DNA of 32,709 bases from an uncultured Luteimonas sp. (lineage in GTDB: Bacteria; Pseudomonadota; Gammaproteobacteria; Xanthomonadales; Xanthomonadaceae), in assembly GCA_934541015.1 (NCBI GenBank), contig CAKTDC010000031.1, positions 1 to 32,709 on the forward strand, written 5' to 3'. The notes under the pieces were generated by a model. It was given only the letters and a program-made list of their open reading frames with translations. It did not search any database and had not been told where the DNA came from. Made by a program: the position numbers and the translations under genes. Below, piece after piece: positions 17,272-25,630 of this stretch. Position 1 is the first letter of the stretch, and every line of letters starts with the position of its first letter.

Positions 17272-20106
17272 TCAGTAGTCGTAGCGTACGCCGACCAGCC
17301 ACGAGCGGCCGAAGCCTTCCATCTCCAGGACCCGGTTGCGCTGGCCCTGGTAGCGGACCTGGCGGGTGTCGTTGATGTTGTTGACCTCGCCGAACAGGCT
17401 GATGCCGTTGCCGAAGCGGTAGCTGGTCGTGAAGTCCAGGCTCGAACGCCCGTCCCAGAGGATGTTGAGGTCCGGGTTGGTGATGTTGAACTCCTGGATG
17501 AACTCCGAGCGATTGTTGTACGCCAGGCGCGCGTTGAAGCCCGACTTCTCGTAGGTCAGCGCCAGGTTGTAGTTGTGGCGCGAGGTGCCGGGCAGCTCGG
17601 TCTCGCCCAGGCCGAACGGGAGGTCGGCCTTGGACTTGGCCCAGGTGTAGTTGGCATAGACGCCCAGCCCGTTGAGCGCGCCGGGCAGCATGTCGAAGGT
17701 CTGCTGCCAGGTCAGCTCGAGGCCGTAGATGCTGCCGTTGTCGCCGTTCTCCGGACGCGTGATGCGCTGGTTGACGATGTCGACCGAACCGTCGTCCGGG
17801 TCCACGACCTCCCAGCTCTCGAAGCTGTTGGCGATGAACAGCGGGTCGTTGATGCGCTTGTAGAAGGCCGCGACCGAGACCAGGCCCAGCGGACGCAGGT
17901 AGCGCTCGAACGAGACATCGAGGTTGTGCGCGTAGGCGGCCTCCACCTCGGGGTTGCCGATGGTGATGTTGTCCCAGGGGTTCTCGCCGATGATCCGGTA
18001 TGGCGCGGTGTGCATGAAGTCCGGGCGGTTGATGCCGGTGGAGTAGGACGCGCGCACGATGGTGTCGGGGTTGACTGCGTAGCGCAGGTGCACGCTGGGC
18101 AGGAAGTGGCCGTAGCTGCGGCTGGCGCGCAGCTGGGTGAACTCCTCGGTCTCCTCGTTGAACTCCGCGGCGCTGCCGTCGATCTCGGTGCGCTCGTAGC
18201 GCGCGCCGGCGAGCAGGGTCAGCTTGTCCCAGGTCGCGTCGATGCGGAAGTAGGCGCCGTAGACGTCTTCCGAGGCGGTGTAGTCGGCGACGATGGAGTC
18301 CTCGAGCAGGCGCTCGTGGTTGTCGCTCTGCTGCAGCGGGCCGGCGTACTTGCTGAAGATGTCGCGGCAGAAGCGGCGGCCGGTCAGGAAGTAGTCGAAG
18401 TTGTTCGACCAGCTGTCACAGAGCATGTCGGAGTAGCCGATGCCCAGCGCGTCGAAATCGTCGGACTCGCCGTTGCGGCGGCGCTCGTCGTCGAACAGCT
18501 TGTCGCGCAGGCGTGCGCGCACGCCGAACTTGATGTCGCCGCTCTGGCCGAGGAAGTTCTGCTGGCGGCCGACGTCGAGGCGGAAGCTGGTCTCGTCCTC
18601 CTCGCTGTACTCGTAGCGCTGGTTCAGGCGCCGGAAGGAGTACCAGTCCTCGGGCAGGTTGACGCCGGTCGCCGGCGCGTCGGCCACTCCCAGGATGGTC
18701 CAGACCGGGAAGTCGGGGTCGCTGTAGTCGTAGGCCAGGCGCGGCCGCACCGAGGAGCGGAAGATGAACTGGTCACGCGGGCTGGTGGTCTTCTCGGCGG
18801 TGCTCTGCGCGGCCTGCCAGTCGAGCTTCCAGTCCTCGCCCAGCCAGTGTTCGCCGCCCAGGTTGTAGGTGCGGATCGTCTTGTCGTAGGTGCGCTCGCG
18901 CAGCTCCTTGTCGAAGGTGGCGCGGCCGGCGACGCCGCTGACGTCGTTGGAGCCGGCCTCGTGGCGCTCGAGCTCGATGGCAAGGGTGTCGCGGAACTCG
19001 CGATCCTTGAAGTTCGAGTCCGACGCGATGAAGTAGACCATGTGGTCGGGGTTGATGCGGAAGTCGAAGCGCCCGGTCAGGCCGGTGCGGGTGCGGGTGC
19101 CCTCGTAGTCCTTGATCTCGACCACTTCCGGCATGATCTCGCCGTCGAAGTCCTCGAACACGGCCTCGACGTTGTCGGTGAAGCGCTCCTGCTTGCTCCG
19201 GGATGCCGAGATGACGATGCCGATGTTGTTCTCGGGGCCGAAGCGGTTGCCGAAGGTGGCGTTGTAGCGCTCGTTGTCGCCGCTGCCCAGCTCGAACTCG
19301 CCCCGGGCGACCGAGGCGCGCAGGGTCAGGCCGTCGCGGTCGAGCGCGCTCTGGGTGCGGATGTTGATGTTGCCGGCGATGGCGTCGCCGTCCATGTCCG
19401 GGGTCAGCGCCTTGGTCACCTCCAGCGCGGCGATGACGTCGGCCGGGATGGTGTCCAGCTCGACGCCGCGGCTGGCGTTGTCGGGGTTGGCCAGCTGCAC
19501 GCCGTCCATGGTGACGGTGGTGAACTCCTTGGGCGCGCCGCGCACGGTGACGTAGCGGCCCTCGCCCTGGTCGCGTTCGATCGACACGCCCGGGATGCGC
19601 TGGGTCGACTCGGCGATGTTGTGGTCCGGGAACTGGCCCAGCAGGTCGGAGGAGACGACGTTGACGTAATTGGTCGAGGTGCGCTGCTGGTTCAGGGCCA
19701 GCGCCTGCGCGCCACGCGAGCCGCGCACTTGCACGCGGCCCAGGTTCTGCGCCGCCACCGTGCTCTGCAGGACGATCTCCACCGGCGCGCCGCGGGCGGC
19801 GCCGACTTCGATTTCGACGTCCTGTCCCTGGTAGCCCAGGTAGTCCACGCGCAGCGTGTAGCGGCCGGGCTGGACGCCGCTGAATCGGAAGCTGCCGTCG
19901 GCGCCGGTGTGCGCCTGCTGGCCGTTGAGGGTCACCACCGCGCCGTCGAGGAAGACGCCCTGCGCGGCTTCCTTGACGTAGCCGCTGACCACGCCGGCGG
20001 CGGTTTCGGCGACGACCGCCGGGTTGCCGGGTTCGGCGAAGGCGGGAGCGATGTACGCGAGCGGAAGGGCGGCCGCGATCGCGATCCGGGAATGCTTGTG
20101 GATCAT
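17272..20106 (-). CDS. TonB-dependent receptor, Xanthomonas/Caulobacter type
   Basis: Outer-membrane active transporter of 944 residues. The signal peptide ends at about residue 24 (APAFA). Residues ~37-115 form a carboxypeptidase-regulatory-like beta-sandwich (VSGYVKEAAQGVFLDGAVVTLNG ... GRYTLRVDYLGY). The plug follows, with DHNIAESTQRIPGVSIERDQGEGR and VRGAPKEFTTVTMDGVQL, a pattern of the TonB-Xanth-Caul subfamily. The rest is beta-barrel, ending in the aromatic VGVRYDY. I chose MIHKHSR at 20106, since 16 upstream in-frame residues do not look like a signal peptide. A leftward Pho-box-like site lies about 65-80 bases upstream. The divergent phosphatase genes suggest the ligand is a phosphorylated organic compound such as an inositol phosphate, but the ligand is inferred only. 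Confidence 0.93.
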   Translation of the reverse strand: MIHKHSRIAIAAALPLAYIAPAFAEPGNPAVVAETAAGVVSGYVKEAAQGVFLDGAVVTLNGQQAHTGADGSFRFSGVQPGRYTLRVDYLGYQGQDVEIEVGAARGAPVEIVLQSTVAAQNLGRVQVRGSRGAQALALNQQRTSTNYVNVVSSDLLGQFPDHNIAESTQRIPGVSIERDQGEGRYVTVRGAPKEFTTVTMDGVQLANPDNASRGVELDTIPADVIAALEVTKALTPDMDGDAIAGNINIRTQSALDRDGLTLRASVARGEFELGSGDNERYNATFGNRFGPENNIGIVISASRSKQERFTDNVEAVFEDFDGEIMPEVVEIKDYEGTRTRTGLTGRFDFRINPDHMVYFIASDSNFKDREFRDTLAIELERHEAGSNDVSGVAGRATFDKELRERTYDKTIRTYNLGGEHWLGEDWKLDWQAAQSTAEKTTSPRDQFIFRSSVRPRLAYDYSDPDFPVWTILGVADAPATGVNLPEDWYSFRRLNQRYEYSEEDETSFRLDVGRQQNFLGQSGDIKFGVRARLRDKLFDDERRRNGESDDFDALGIGYSDMLCDSWSNNFDYFLTGRRFCRDIFSKYAGPLQQSDNHERLLEDSIVADYTASEDVYGAYFRIDATWDKLTLLAGARYERTEIDGSAAEFNEETEEFTQLRASRSYGHFLPSVHLRYAVNPDTIVRASYSTGINRPDFMHTAPYRIIGENPWDNITIGNPEVEAAYAHNLDVSFERYLRPLGLVSVAAFYKRINDPLFIANSFESWEVVDPDDGSVDIVNQRITRPENGDNGSIYGLELTWQQTFDMLPGALNGLGVYANYTWAKSKADLPFGLGETELPGTSRHNYNLALTYEKSGFNARLAYNNRSEFIQEFNITNPDLNILWDGRSSLDFTTSYRFGNGISLFGEVNNINDTRQVRYQGQRNRVLEMEGFGRSWLVGVRYDY

Positions 20107-20169
20107 GGCGTGGGTTCCGGAGAGGGGAGGGGGTGCCGTTGGGCCTGCTGCCAAGGCTGCCGCGCAAAC

Positions 20170-20187
20170 ATTTCAGAACGATGAAAC
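20170..20187 (-). promoter_or_regulatory. Pho-box-like site for the TonB receptor
   Basis: On the minus strand this reads GTTTCAT-CGTT-CTGAAAT, two 7-base direct repeats with a 4-base spacer as in the PhoB consensus CTGTCAT-N4-CTGTCAT. Each half has 5 of 7 matches. The second half is identical to that of the plus-strand site. Confidence 0.5.
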
Positions 20188-20272
20188 GAAATGGATTTGT
20201 CACCCTGAAGTCGTATTCACCACGGCCAATCCGCGCAGATGCCGGGTTTTCGGCGTCTGGCGCGAATGGTTT

Positions 20273-20306
20273 CTGTCATCTTTCTGAAATCTTGGGCCGG
20301 TAGCTT
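20273..20306 (+). promoter_or_regulatory. Pho-box-like promoter of the phosphatase operon
   Basis: CTGTCATCTTTCTGAAAT at 20273-20290 matches the PhoB box with 7/7 in the first half-site and 5/7 in the second, and the 4-base spacer is correct. TAGCTT at 20301-20306 lies 10 bases further, where the -10 box of a PhoB-activated promoter is expected. Confidence 0.65.
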
Positions 20307-20525
20307 CCAAACCCGCCTGCAGTGCGCGGTCGCATGGACGGTGCAGGTGCGGCGCGTTCCGCGCCCAGTCATTGCGGCGGCCGGGCGGCCGTCCCGCGCC
20401 GCCTCCGTTCAGCCGGCGGTACCGTGGTCGACATGGCCCGCGCCGGTCGGGGGCCTGATCCGACACATCGTTCCGCGTTGCCCGCAGCGCGCAGTTTCCG
20501 CCGCTTGTCCTGCTGGAGAGACCGA

Positions 20526-21671
20526 ATGAGAGCAACCCCTGTCCGCCACCTGTGTGTCCTGATGGCGCTTGCGCTGCTGGCCGGCTGCAGCGGCAATGAC
20601 GGAGGCGGCGGCACCGACGCGGCCGCCGCCGCGGGAGGCGCAGATGCCGCCGCCGCTGCAACCGTGGACGACGCCCGCGACATCCCGCAGATCGAGGAAG
20701 CCTTCCTCAGCGAAATGACGCCGGATGACAACATCGATTCGCCCGCGGCATGGGCTGCGGGCGATGGCGCGGTCTGGGTGATCGCGACCGCCAAGGCCAC
20801 CGACAGGCTGGTGGTCTACGACGGCGTCACCGGCAGGACCCTGCAGGCCTTCGGCTCCACCGGCGAGGGCGAGGGACAGTTCCGCCGCCCCAACGGCGTA
20901 GCGGTGGCCGATGATCTGCTGTTCGTGGTCGAGCGCGACAACCGCCGCGTGCAGGTGCTGCGCCTGCCGGGCTTCGAGCACGTGCTGAGCTTCGCGTCCG
21001 AAGACCTGGTCAAGCCCTACGGTATCTGGGTGAACAAGGCCGGCGACGGCTACCAGGTGTACGTCACCGACGCCTACATGGCCGGCGAGGACGAACACGG
21101 CGAGGACATCCTGCCGCCGCTGGCCGAGCTCGATCGCCGCGTGCGCCGCTACGCGCTGGCGCCGGCGGCGGGCGGCTGGGCGGTGACGCAGGAAGCGGCC
21201 TTCGGCGATACCGGCGAGGAAGGCGCGCTGCGCGTGGTCGAATCGCTCTGGGGCGACGCGGCGAACGACCGGCTGCTGATCGCCGAGGAAGACGAGACCT
21301 ACGCCAACGAACTGAAGGTCTACGACCTGGCCGGTAACTACGCCGGCCGCACCATCGGCGGCGACGTGTTCAAGGCGCAGTCCGAGGGCATCATGCTCAA
21401 GACCTGCGGCGACGGCGGCGGCTGGTGGATCACCACCGAGCAGGGCAAGGGCCGCACCGTGTTCCACCTGTTCGACCGCCGCTCGCTCGACCACGTCGGT
21501 GCGGTCGCCGGCAGCATGGTCGCCAACACCGACGGCATCTGGCTGCACGACGTGTCCAGCGAGGCCTTCCCCGACGGCGTGCTGTATGCGGTGCACGACG
21601 ACCAGGGCGTGGTTGCATTCGACTGGCGCCAGCTCGCCTCGGCGCTTTCGCTGCCCGCGTGCGCCAGGTGA
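20526..21671 (+). CDS. phytase-like beta-propeller lipoprotein
   Basis: A 381-residue predicted lipoprotein with lipobox LLAGC (Cys21), then a Gly/Ala-rich linker to about residue 50. The remainder is a repeated propeller: WVIATAKATDRLVVYDG, then GSTGEGEGQFRRPNGVAVAD and LLFVVERDNRRVQVLRLPGF (an NHL-like blade). Later blades include DRLLIAEEDETYANELKVYDL and LYAVHDDQGVVAFDW. The WVIAT-K-TDRLVVYD and AVHDDQGVVAFDW pieces fit distant beta-propeller phytases (3-phytase group), which release phosphate from phytate with calcium. Because one blade is also NHL-like, phytase activity is probable rather than certain. GGAG lies 8 bases before the ATG at 20526. It is the first gene of a likely three-gene operon. 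Confidence 0.8.
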   Translation: MRATPVRHLCVLMALALLAGCSGNDGGGGTDAAAAAGGADAAAAATVDDARDIPQIEEAFLSEMTPDDNIDSPAAWAAGDGAVWVIATAKATDRLVVYDGVTGRTLQAFGSTGEGEGQFRRPNGVAVADDLLFVVERDNRRVQVLRLPGFEHVLSFASEDLVKPYGIWVNKAGDGYQVYVTDAYMAGEDEHGEDILPPLAELDRRVRRYALAPAAGGWAVTQEAAFGDTGEEGALRVVESLWGDAANDRLLIAEEDETYANELKVYDLAGNYAGRTIGGDVFKAQSEGIMLKTCGDGGGWWITTEQGKGRTVFHLFDRRSLDHVGAVAGSMVANTDGIWLHDVSSEAFPDGVLYAVHDDQGVVAFDWRQLASALSLPACAR

Positions 21672-21676
21672 CCGCG

Positions 21677-23077
21677 ATGAGGCGCTGCGGCCCGCGCTGG
21701 GGAATGCTGCTGGCTGCGGCGCTGTTCGCGGCATCGACGGCGCCTGTGCTTGCCGATGCCGCACGCACGCCGGACCCGAACACCCGCGTGCCCGCGGGCA
21801 ACTTCGGGCATGCGGCGACGGTGTATCCGGACCGGATCGTGGCCTCGCCGGCGCAGGACGCGGCTACCGGGTTCGCGGTCGCATGGCGCACGGATGCGGG
21901 GGTGCGCGCGCCGCGGCTGGAGATCGCCCTGGCGGTGGATACGCCTGACATCGGCGAGGGCAGGGCGCGCAGGATCGCGGCCACCACGCAGGCGCTGCAG
22001 ACCCGCAACGGCCTGTCCCACCACCATCGCGCGGATGTGGACGGGCTGCAGCCCGATACCCTCTACGCGTGGCGCGTGCAGGGCGGCGGCACCTGGAGCC
22101 CGTGGTTCCACTTCCGCACCGCGGCGGGCGCGGATGCGCCGCTGACGCTGCTGTATTTCGGCGATACCCAGAACCAGAACACCTCGCTGGTCACGCGGGT
22201 GATCCGCGAGGCGCGGCGCGCGGCGCCCGATGCCAGGCTGGCGCTGTTCACCGGCGACCAGGTGTCCGGCGGCGGCGCGGGCATGGAGGCCGACGACGAC
22301 GAGTGGGCGGAGTGGTTCGAGGCCACGGGCGGGCTGACCGAGGACATCGCGACCGCGCCGGTGGCGGGCAACCACGAATACCACGAGGAGAACGAGGACA
22401 CGCCGCAGGAGCTGCGCGTGCTCTCGCCGCACTGGGCGGTGACCTACGCGCTGCCGCGCAACGGCGCCCCGGGTTCGGAGGCCACCACCTACTGGTTCGA
22501 CTACCAGGGCGTGCGCTTCGCGGTGCTCGACGGCACCGCCATCCTCGATCTCGACGCCGGTCCGGCGCAGGCGGCCTGGCTGGACCAGGTGCTGGCTGCG
22601 AATCCGCACCGCTGGAGCGTGGTGCAGATCCACCAGCCGCTGTACGCGCTGCGCGCCGACCGCGACTACGCCGCGCTGCGCACGCACCTCGCGCCGGTGC
22701 TGCGCCGTCACAAGGTCGATCTGGTCCTGCAGGGCCACGACCACGGCTACGGCCGGCGCGCGCTGGACGAGGGCGGCCACACGCCGCAGCTGACGGTGTC
22801 GGTGGTGGGCGCCAAGCAGTACCGCGTCGGCCCGGTGGCGATGGCGACGATGGCGCCGGTGGCCGAGGACACGCAGCTGTTCCAGGTGCTGCGCTTCGAC
22901 GGCCCGGTGCTGCGCTACGAGGCGCGCACCGCGACCGGCAGGCTGTACGACGCGTTCGAACTCCACGACGGCGACGACGGCAAGCGTCTGGTGGAGGTTG
23001 GCGAAGGCCGGATCGAGCCGCGCCGCTGCGCCCGCGCGGCCACGCTCAAGGGCCGCGAGGACCGCTGCTGGGAGTGA
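21677..23077 (+). CDS. secreted metallophosphoesterase, purple acid phosphatase-like
   Basis: A 466-residue exported phosphatase. The signal peptide is about residues 1-27 (MLLAAALFAASTAPVLA). A fibronectin-like N-terminal domain (about 40-150, ending LYAWRVQGGGTWSPWFHFRT) resembles that of purple acid phosphatases. The two-metal catalytic domain has GDT (Asp163), GDQV (Asp194), GNHE (Asn232-His233), the His in VQIHQPLY and GHDH (His354, His356). The Tyr of the GDxxY motif that gives purple enzymes their colour is absent (GDQVS). It therefore belongs to the wider metallophosphoesterase class. AGGTG lies 6 bases before the ATG at 21677. A GTG at 21668 overlapping the phytase stop is the alternative start. 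Confidence 0.9.
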   Translation: MRRCGPRWGMLLAAALFAASTAPVLADAARTPDPNTRVPAGNFGHAATVYPDRIVASPAQDAATGFAVAWRTDAGVRAPRLEIALAVDTPDIGEGRARRIAATTQALQTRNGLSHHHRADVDGLQPDTLYAWRVQGGGTWSPWFHFRTAAGADAPLTLLYFGDTQNQNTSLVTRVIREARRAAPDARLALFTGDQVSGGGAGMEADDDEWAEWFEATGGLTEDIATAPVAGNHEYHEENEDTPQELRVLSPHWAVTYALPRNGAPGSEATTYWFDYQGVRFAVLDGTAILDLDAGPAQAAWLDQVLAANPHRWSVVQIHQPLYALRADRDYAALRTHLAPVLRRHKVDLVLQGHDHGYGRRALDEGGHTPQLTVSVVGAKQYRVGPVAMATMAPVAEDTQLFQVLRFDGPVLRYEARTATGRLYDAFELHDGDDGKRLVEVGEGRIEPRRCARAATLKGREDRCWE

Positions 23078-23081
23078 CCGG

Positions 23082-23693
23082 ATGAAAGCCGCGGGGCTGC
23101 TGTTGGCGCTGTGTCTGGGCACGTCATGCCTGGCGCAGGCGGGTGCGCGCGAGGCGATCGTGCATCCGCTGCATGCGAAGCAGCCCGGCAAGGCGCCGGC
23201 GGAAGTGCTGCTGGCGGTGGAGATCCCCGCCGGCAGCTTCACCAAGTACGAGATCGGCGAGGATGGCCTGGTCCATGTCGACCGCTTCCAGTCGATGCCG
23301 GTGGCGTACCCGGCCAACTACGGCTCGATGCCGCGCACGCTCGCCGGCGACGGCGATCCGCTCGACGCGCTGGTGCTCACCCGCGCGCCGCTGCACCCGG
23401 GGGTGCTGGTCCGCTTCCGCCCGATCGGCGTGCTGCGCATGCGCGACGACGGCGAGGCGGACGAAAAGATCATCGGCGTGCCTACCGGCAAGGTCGATCC
23501 GGCGTACGCGGAGATCCGTGACATCGGCGATCTGCCGGCGATCGAGCGCGAGCGGATCGAAGCCTTCTTCCGCGTCTACAAGGACCTGCCGAAGGGACGC
23601 AATCCGGTGGTGCTCGACGGTTTCGGCGATGCCGCCGAGGCGCGCGCCCTGATCGAGGTGGCGCTGGAGCGGTTCGGGACCGGAAGGCCTTAG
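23082..23693 (+). CDS. exported inorganic pyrophosphatase, family I
   Basis: Hydrolyses pyrophosphate to two phosphates. It has 203 residues. An N-terminal signal peptide (MKAAGLLLALCLGTSCLAQA) is followed by the full family I catalytic series: KYEIGEDG near 55-62, YPANYG at 76-81, the metal site DGDPLD at 90-95 and ALVLTRAP. Next come DDGEADEKIIGVP at 122-134 and FFRVYKDLPKGR near the end. All acidic metal ligands appear to be present. Family I enzymes are normally cytoplasmic, so export is unusual and points to periplasmic phosphate salvage. GGAG lies 8 bases before the ATG and the start is 4 bases after the upstream stop. It is the last gene of the operon. Confidence 0.93.
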   Translation: MKAAGLLLALCLGTSCLAQAGAREAIVHPLHAKQPGKAPAEVLLAVEIPAGSFTKYEIGEDGLVHVDRFQSMPVAYPANYGSMPRTLAGDGDPLDALVLTRAPLHPGVLVRFRPIGVLRMRDDGEADEKIIGVPTGKVDPAYAEIRDIGDLPAIERERIEAFFRVYKDLPKGRNPVVLDGFGDAAEARALIEVALERFGTGRP

Positions 23694-24014
23694 GGAGCCC
23701 GGAACGACCGGTTTTCCCGTCGTTCCCGCGCCGACTGGAACCCATGGGCTTTGATCCCGCGCGGACGATATCCAGCCACGCCAGGACATCCGCCCGCTCC
23801 CGCTGCAGAGCGATTCCCGTGTGCGCAGGGTCGACAGCTTCGGTCGTGTCCTATGCCGCGGAATCCTCGCGCGTTTTCCGCGTGCGCGGGGCCGACAGTT
23901 GCCTGGCCCGGTCGTCATCCCGGCGCACGCCGGGATCCCTCTGCTTTTCGACCTCCAGCATGGATCCCGGCCTGCGCCGGGATGACGGCAGGGAAGGTCG
24001 CGGGTGTACGTCCG
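23694..24014. other. gene-free stretch between convergent genes, with REP doublet
   Basis: Lies between the convergent pyrophosphatase and aminotransferase genes. It holds one REP doublet (23913-23987), which may act as the shared transcript end. No U-tract terminator and no coding sequence are seen. Confidence 0.65.
23913..23987. repeat. REP doublet, family A, copy 2
   Basis: Arms at 23913-23938 and 23960-23987 are inverted copies of the family (CGTCATCCCGGC ... GGGATCC). Each arm folds on itself, and the centre is about 21 bases of unrelated sequence. Confidence 0.85.
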
Positions 24015-25511
24015 TCAGGCCGCGTCCGACTGCTTCAGCCGCGGTCCCTCGCGCAGGGCGCGGCCGACCATCGACACCAGCAGTTCCAGTTCGTCCGGGC
24101 GGGTCTCGAAGCGCGGGGTGAAGCGCAGCGAGTTGGCGCCGCCGTGGATCACGCCGATGCCGTGCCGGCGCAGCCATTCCTCGGTGGAATCGGCGCCGTA
24201 GCACTTGAACTGCGGCGCGAGTTCGCAGGAGAACAGCAGGCCGGTGCCCTGGACCCGGGTGATCAGGCCGCCGAGTTCGTCCTTCAGCGCCTCCAGCCTG
24301 GCCACGGCCTCGCGGCCGCGCTCCTGGATGTTGGCGCGCAGCGCGGGCGTGAGCTGTTCGAGCACTGCGCAGGCGACGTCGAGCGCGCGCGGGTTGGTGG
24401 TCATGGTGTTGCCGTAGACCCCGCTGCGGTACAGGCCGGCGGCCCTCTCCGTCACCGCCAGCACCGACAGCGGGTACTGGCCGGCATTGAGCGCCTTGGA
24501 ATAGGTCTCCATGTCCGGCGCCTCGATCCCCTCGAAGCCGGGGTAGTCGACGATCGAGAGCACGCCGTGCGCGCGCAGGCCGGCCTGGATGGAGTCGACC
24601 AGCAGCAGCGAGCCGCGGGCCGCGGTGAGCCGGCGCGCGGCATCGTAGAACGGGCGCGGCAGCGAGCGGCCCGGGTCGCCTTCGCCCATCACCGGCTCCA
24701 GGAACACCGCTTCGACGAACCAGCCGTTGGCGTCGGCGTCGGCGAAGGCGCGCTCCAGGGCGGCGACATCGTAGGGCTCGATCGCGATCACGGTGTCCTC
24801 GCCGCGGAAGCTGGCCAGGTGCTGCAGGTAGGCCTTGCGGGTGGAGTCCGAATACAGCGCCGGGCGTTCGGTGCGGCCGTGGAAGCTGCCCTTGACCACG
24901 ATGCGCTTGACCGCCTTGCCGGCGTGCGCGGCGCCCGGATCGGTCTGCAGCTTGGTGTTGATGTCGGCGATGCGCGCGGCCAGCCCGACCGACTCGGAGC
25001 CCGAGTTCAGGCACAGGAAGTGGCTGTAGGGGCAGCCGCCGATGCTGTGCCCGATCTCCGCGCGCAGGGCGCGATCGAAGCGCAGCTGCGACAGGCTGGG
25101 CGTCATGATGTTGGCAAGCGCCTGCGGCCTGGCCATGGCGTCGAGCACCTGCTTCGGCGCGTGGCCGAGGCCGAGCATGCCGTAGCCGCCGGAATCGTGG
25201 ACCACCGCGCCCTTGAGGGTCACGATCCACGGCCCGCGTGCGGTCAGCGCCACGTAGGGGTTGACCGCATCGACCGGATAGAAATTGACGTAGCCGGCCT
25301 GCACGGCGGCGATCTGGCCGGCCTCGTCGAGATCCAGGAGATCGGCATGCAGATCCCGGATCCGGGCGTACTCGGCGGCGGCGGCTTCGGCGGCTTCGTG
25401 CAGCTCGGGGTGGGCGGCGGCGAAGCGCTCGACGGTGGCGTCGTCCAGGCCGGTGGTGAGGCGCGCGCCGCCGTGGGCGCGGAGCGGGGCAAGCAGGTCG
25501 ATGACGGTCAT
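24015..25511 (-). CDS. class III PLP-dependent aminotransferase
   Basis: A 498-residue fold-type I aminotransferase of class III. Recognisable parts are GGYGMLGLGHAPKQVLDAM (N-terminal), NSGSESVGLAARIA and KRIVVKGSFHGRT. The cofactor Lys339 is in YSKALNAGQYPLS. VDSIQAGLRAHG takes the place of the usual DEVQTG motif, so the common Glu is Ser here. The divergent Lrp/AsnC regulator suggests an amino acid substrate. Lysine or another omega-amino acid is a guess by analogy with lysine 6-aminotransferases of similar size. The start MTVIDLL at 25511 gives family-like sequence soon after. Substrate unassigned. Confidence 0.88.
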   Translation of the reverse strand: MTVIDLLAPLRAHGGARLTTGLDDATVERFAAAHPELHEAAEAAAAEYARIRDLHADLLDLDEAGQIAAVQAGYVNFYPVDAVNPYVALTARGPWIVTLKGAVVHDSGGYGMLGLGHAPKQVLDAMARPQALANIMTPSLSQLRFDRALRAEIGHSIGGCPYSHFLCLNSGSESVGLAARIADINTKLQTDPGAAHAGKAVKRIVVKGSFHGRTERPALYSDSTRKAYLQHLASFRGEDTVIAIEPYDVAALERAFADADANGWFVEAVFLEPVMGEGDPGRSLPRPFYDAARRLTAARGSLLLVDSIQAGLRAHGVLSIVDYPGFEGIEAPDMETYSKALNAGQYPLSVLAVTERAAGLYRSGVYGNTMTTNPRALDVACAVLEQLTPALRANIQERGREAVARLEALKDELGGLITRVQGTGLLFSCELAPQFKCYGADSTEEWLRRHGIGVIHGGANSLRFTPRFETRPDELELLVSMVGRALREGPRLKQSDAA

Positions 25512-25630
25512 GGCGGTGCTCCTGGCGACGGTCGCAGGACCGCCGGAATGGGTGCGAACTCCCTATTATCTGGATATCCTCGTCGAAAGACAGGTACGAT
25601 TTGCGCATATTTCATGTACTTTCCGGCGGA
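25512..25630. promoter_or_regulatory. divergent control region, AT-rich
   Basis: 119 bases between the aminotransferase and the Lrp/AsnC gene, much richer in A+T than its surroundings. It contains the palindrome GGATATCC (25572-25579), a minus-strand -10-like GATAAT at 25565-25570 and spaced GTAC/GTAC sites around 25594 and 25615. It is a natural place for the regulator to control both genes. Confidence 0.45.

Larger units (their letters stand above)
20107..20525. promoter_or_regulatory. divergent control region of the phosphate locus
   Basis: 419 bases with no credible gene, lying between two divergent starts. It contains two outward-facing Pho-box-like sites, at 20170-20187 (minus) and 20273-20290 (plus). 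TTTGTCACCCTGAA at 20197-20210 is a weaker half-site-like stretch. The plus-strand leader would be about 210 bases long. Confidence 0.6.

Noticed and set aside
17575..20184. Long plus-strand frame (869 codons) antisense to the TonB receptor
   Set aside because: Composition typical of antisense frames in GC-rich DNA (Val/Ala/Gly/Asp), no recognisable domain. The receptor on the other strand is certain.
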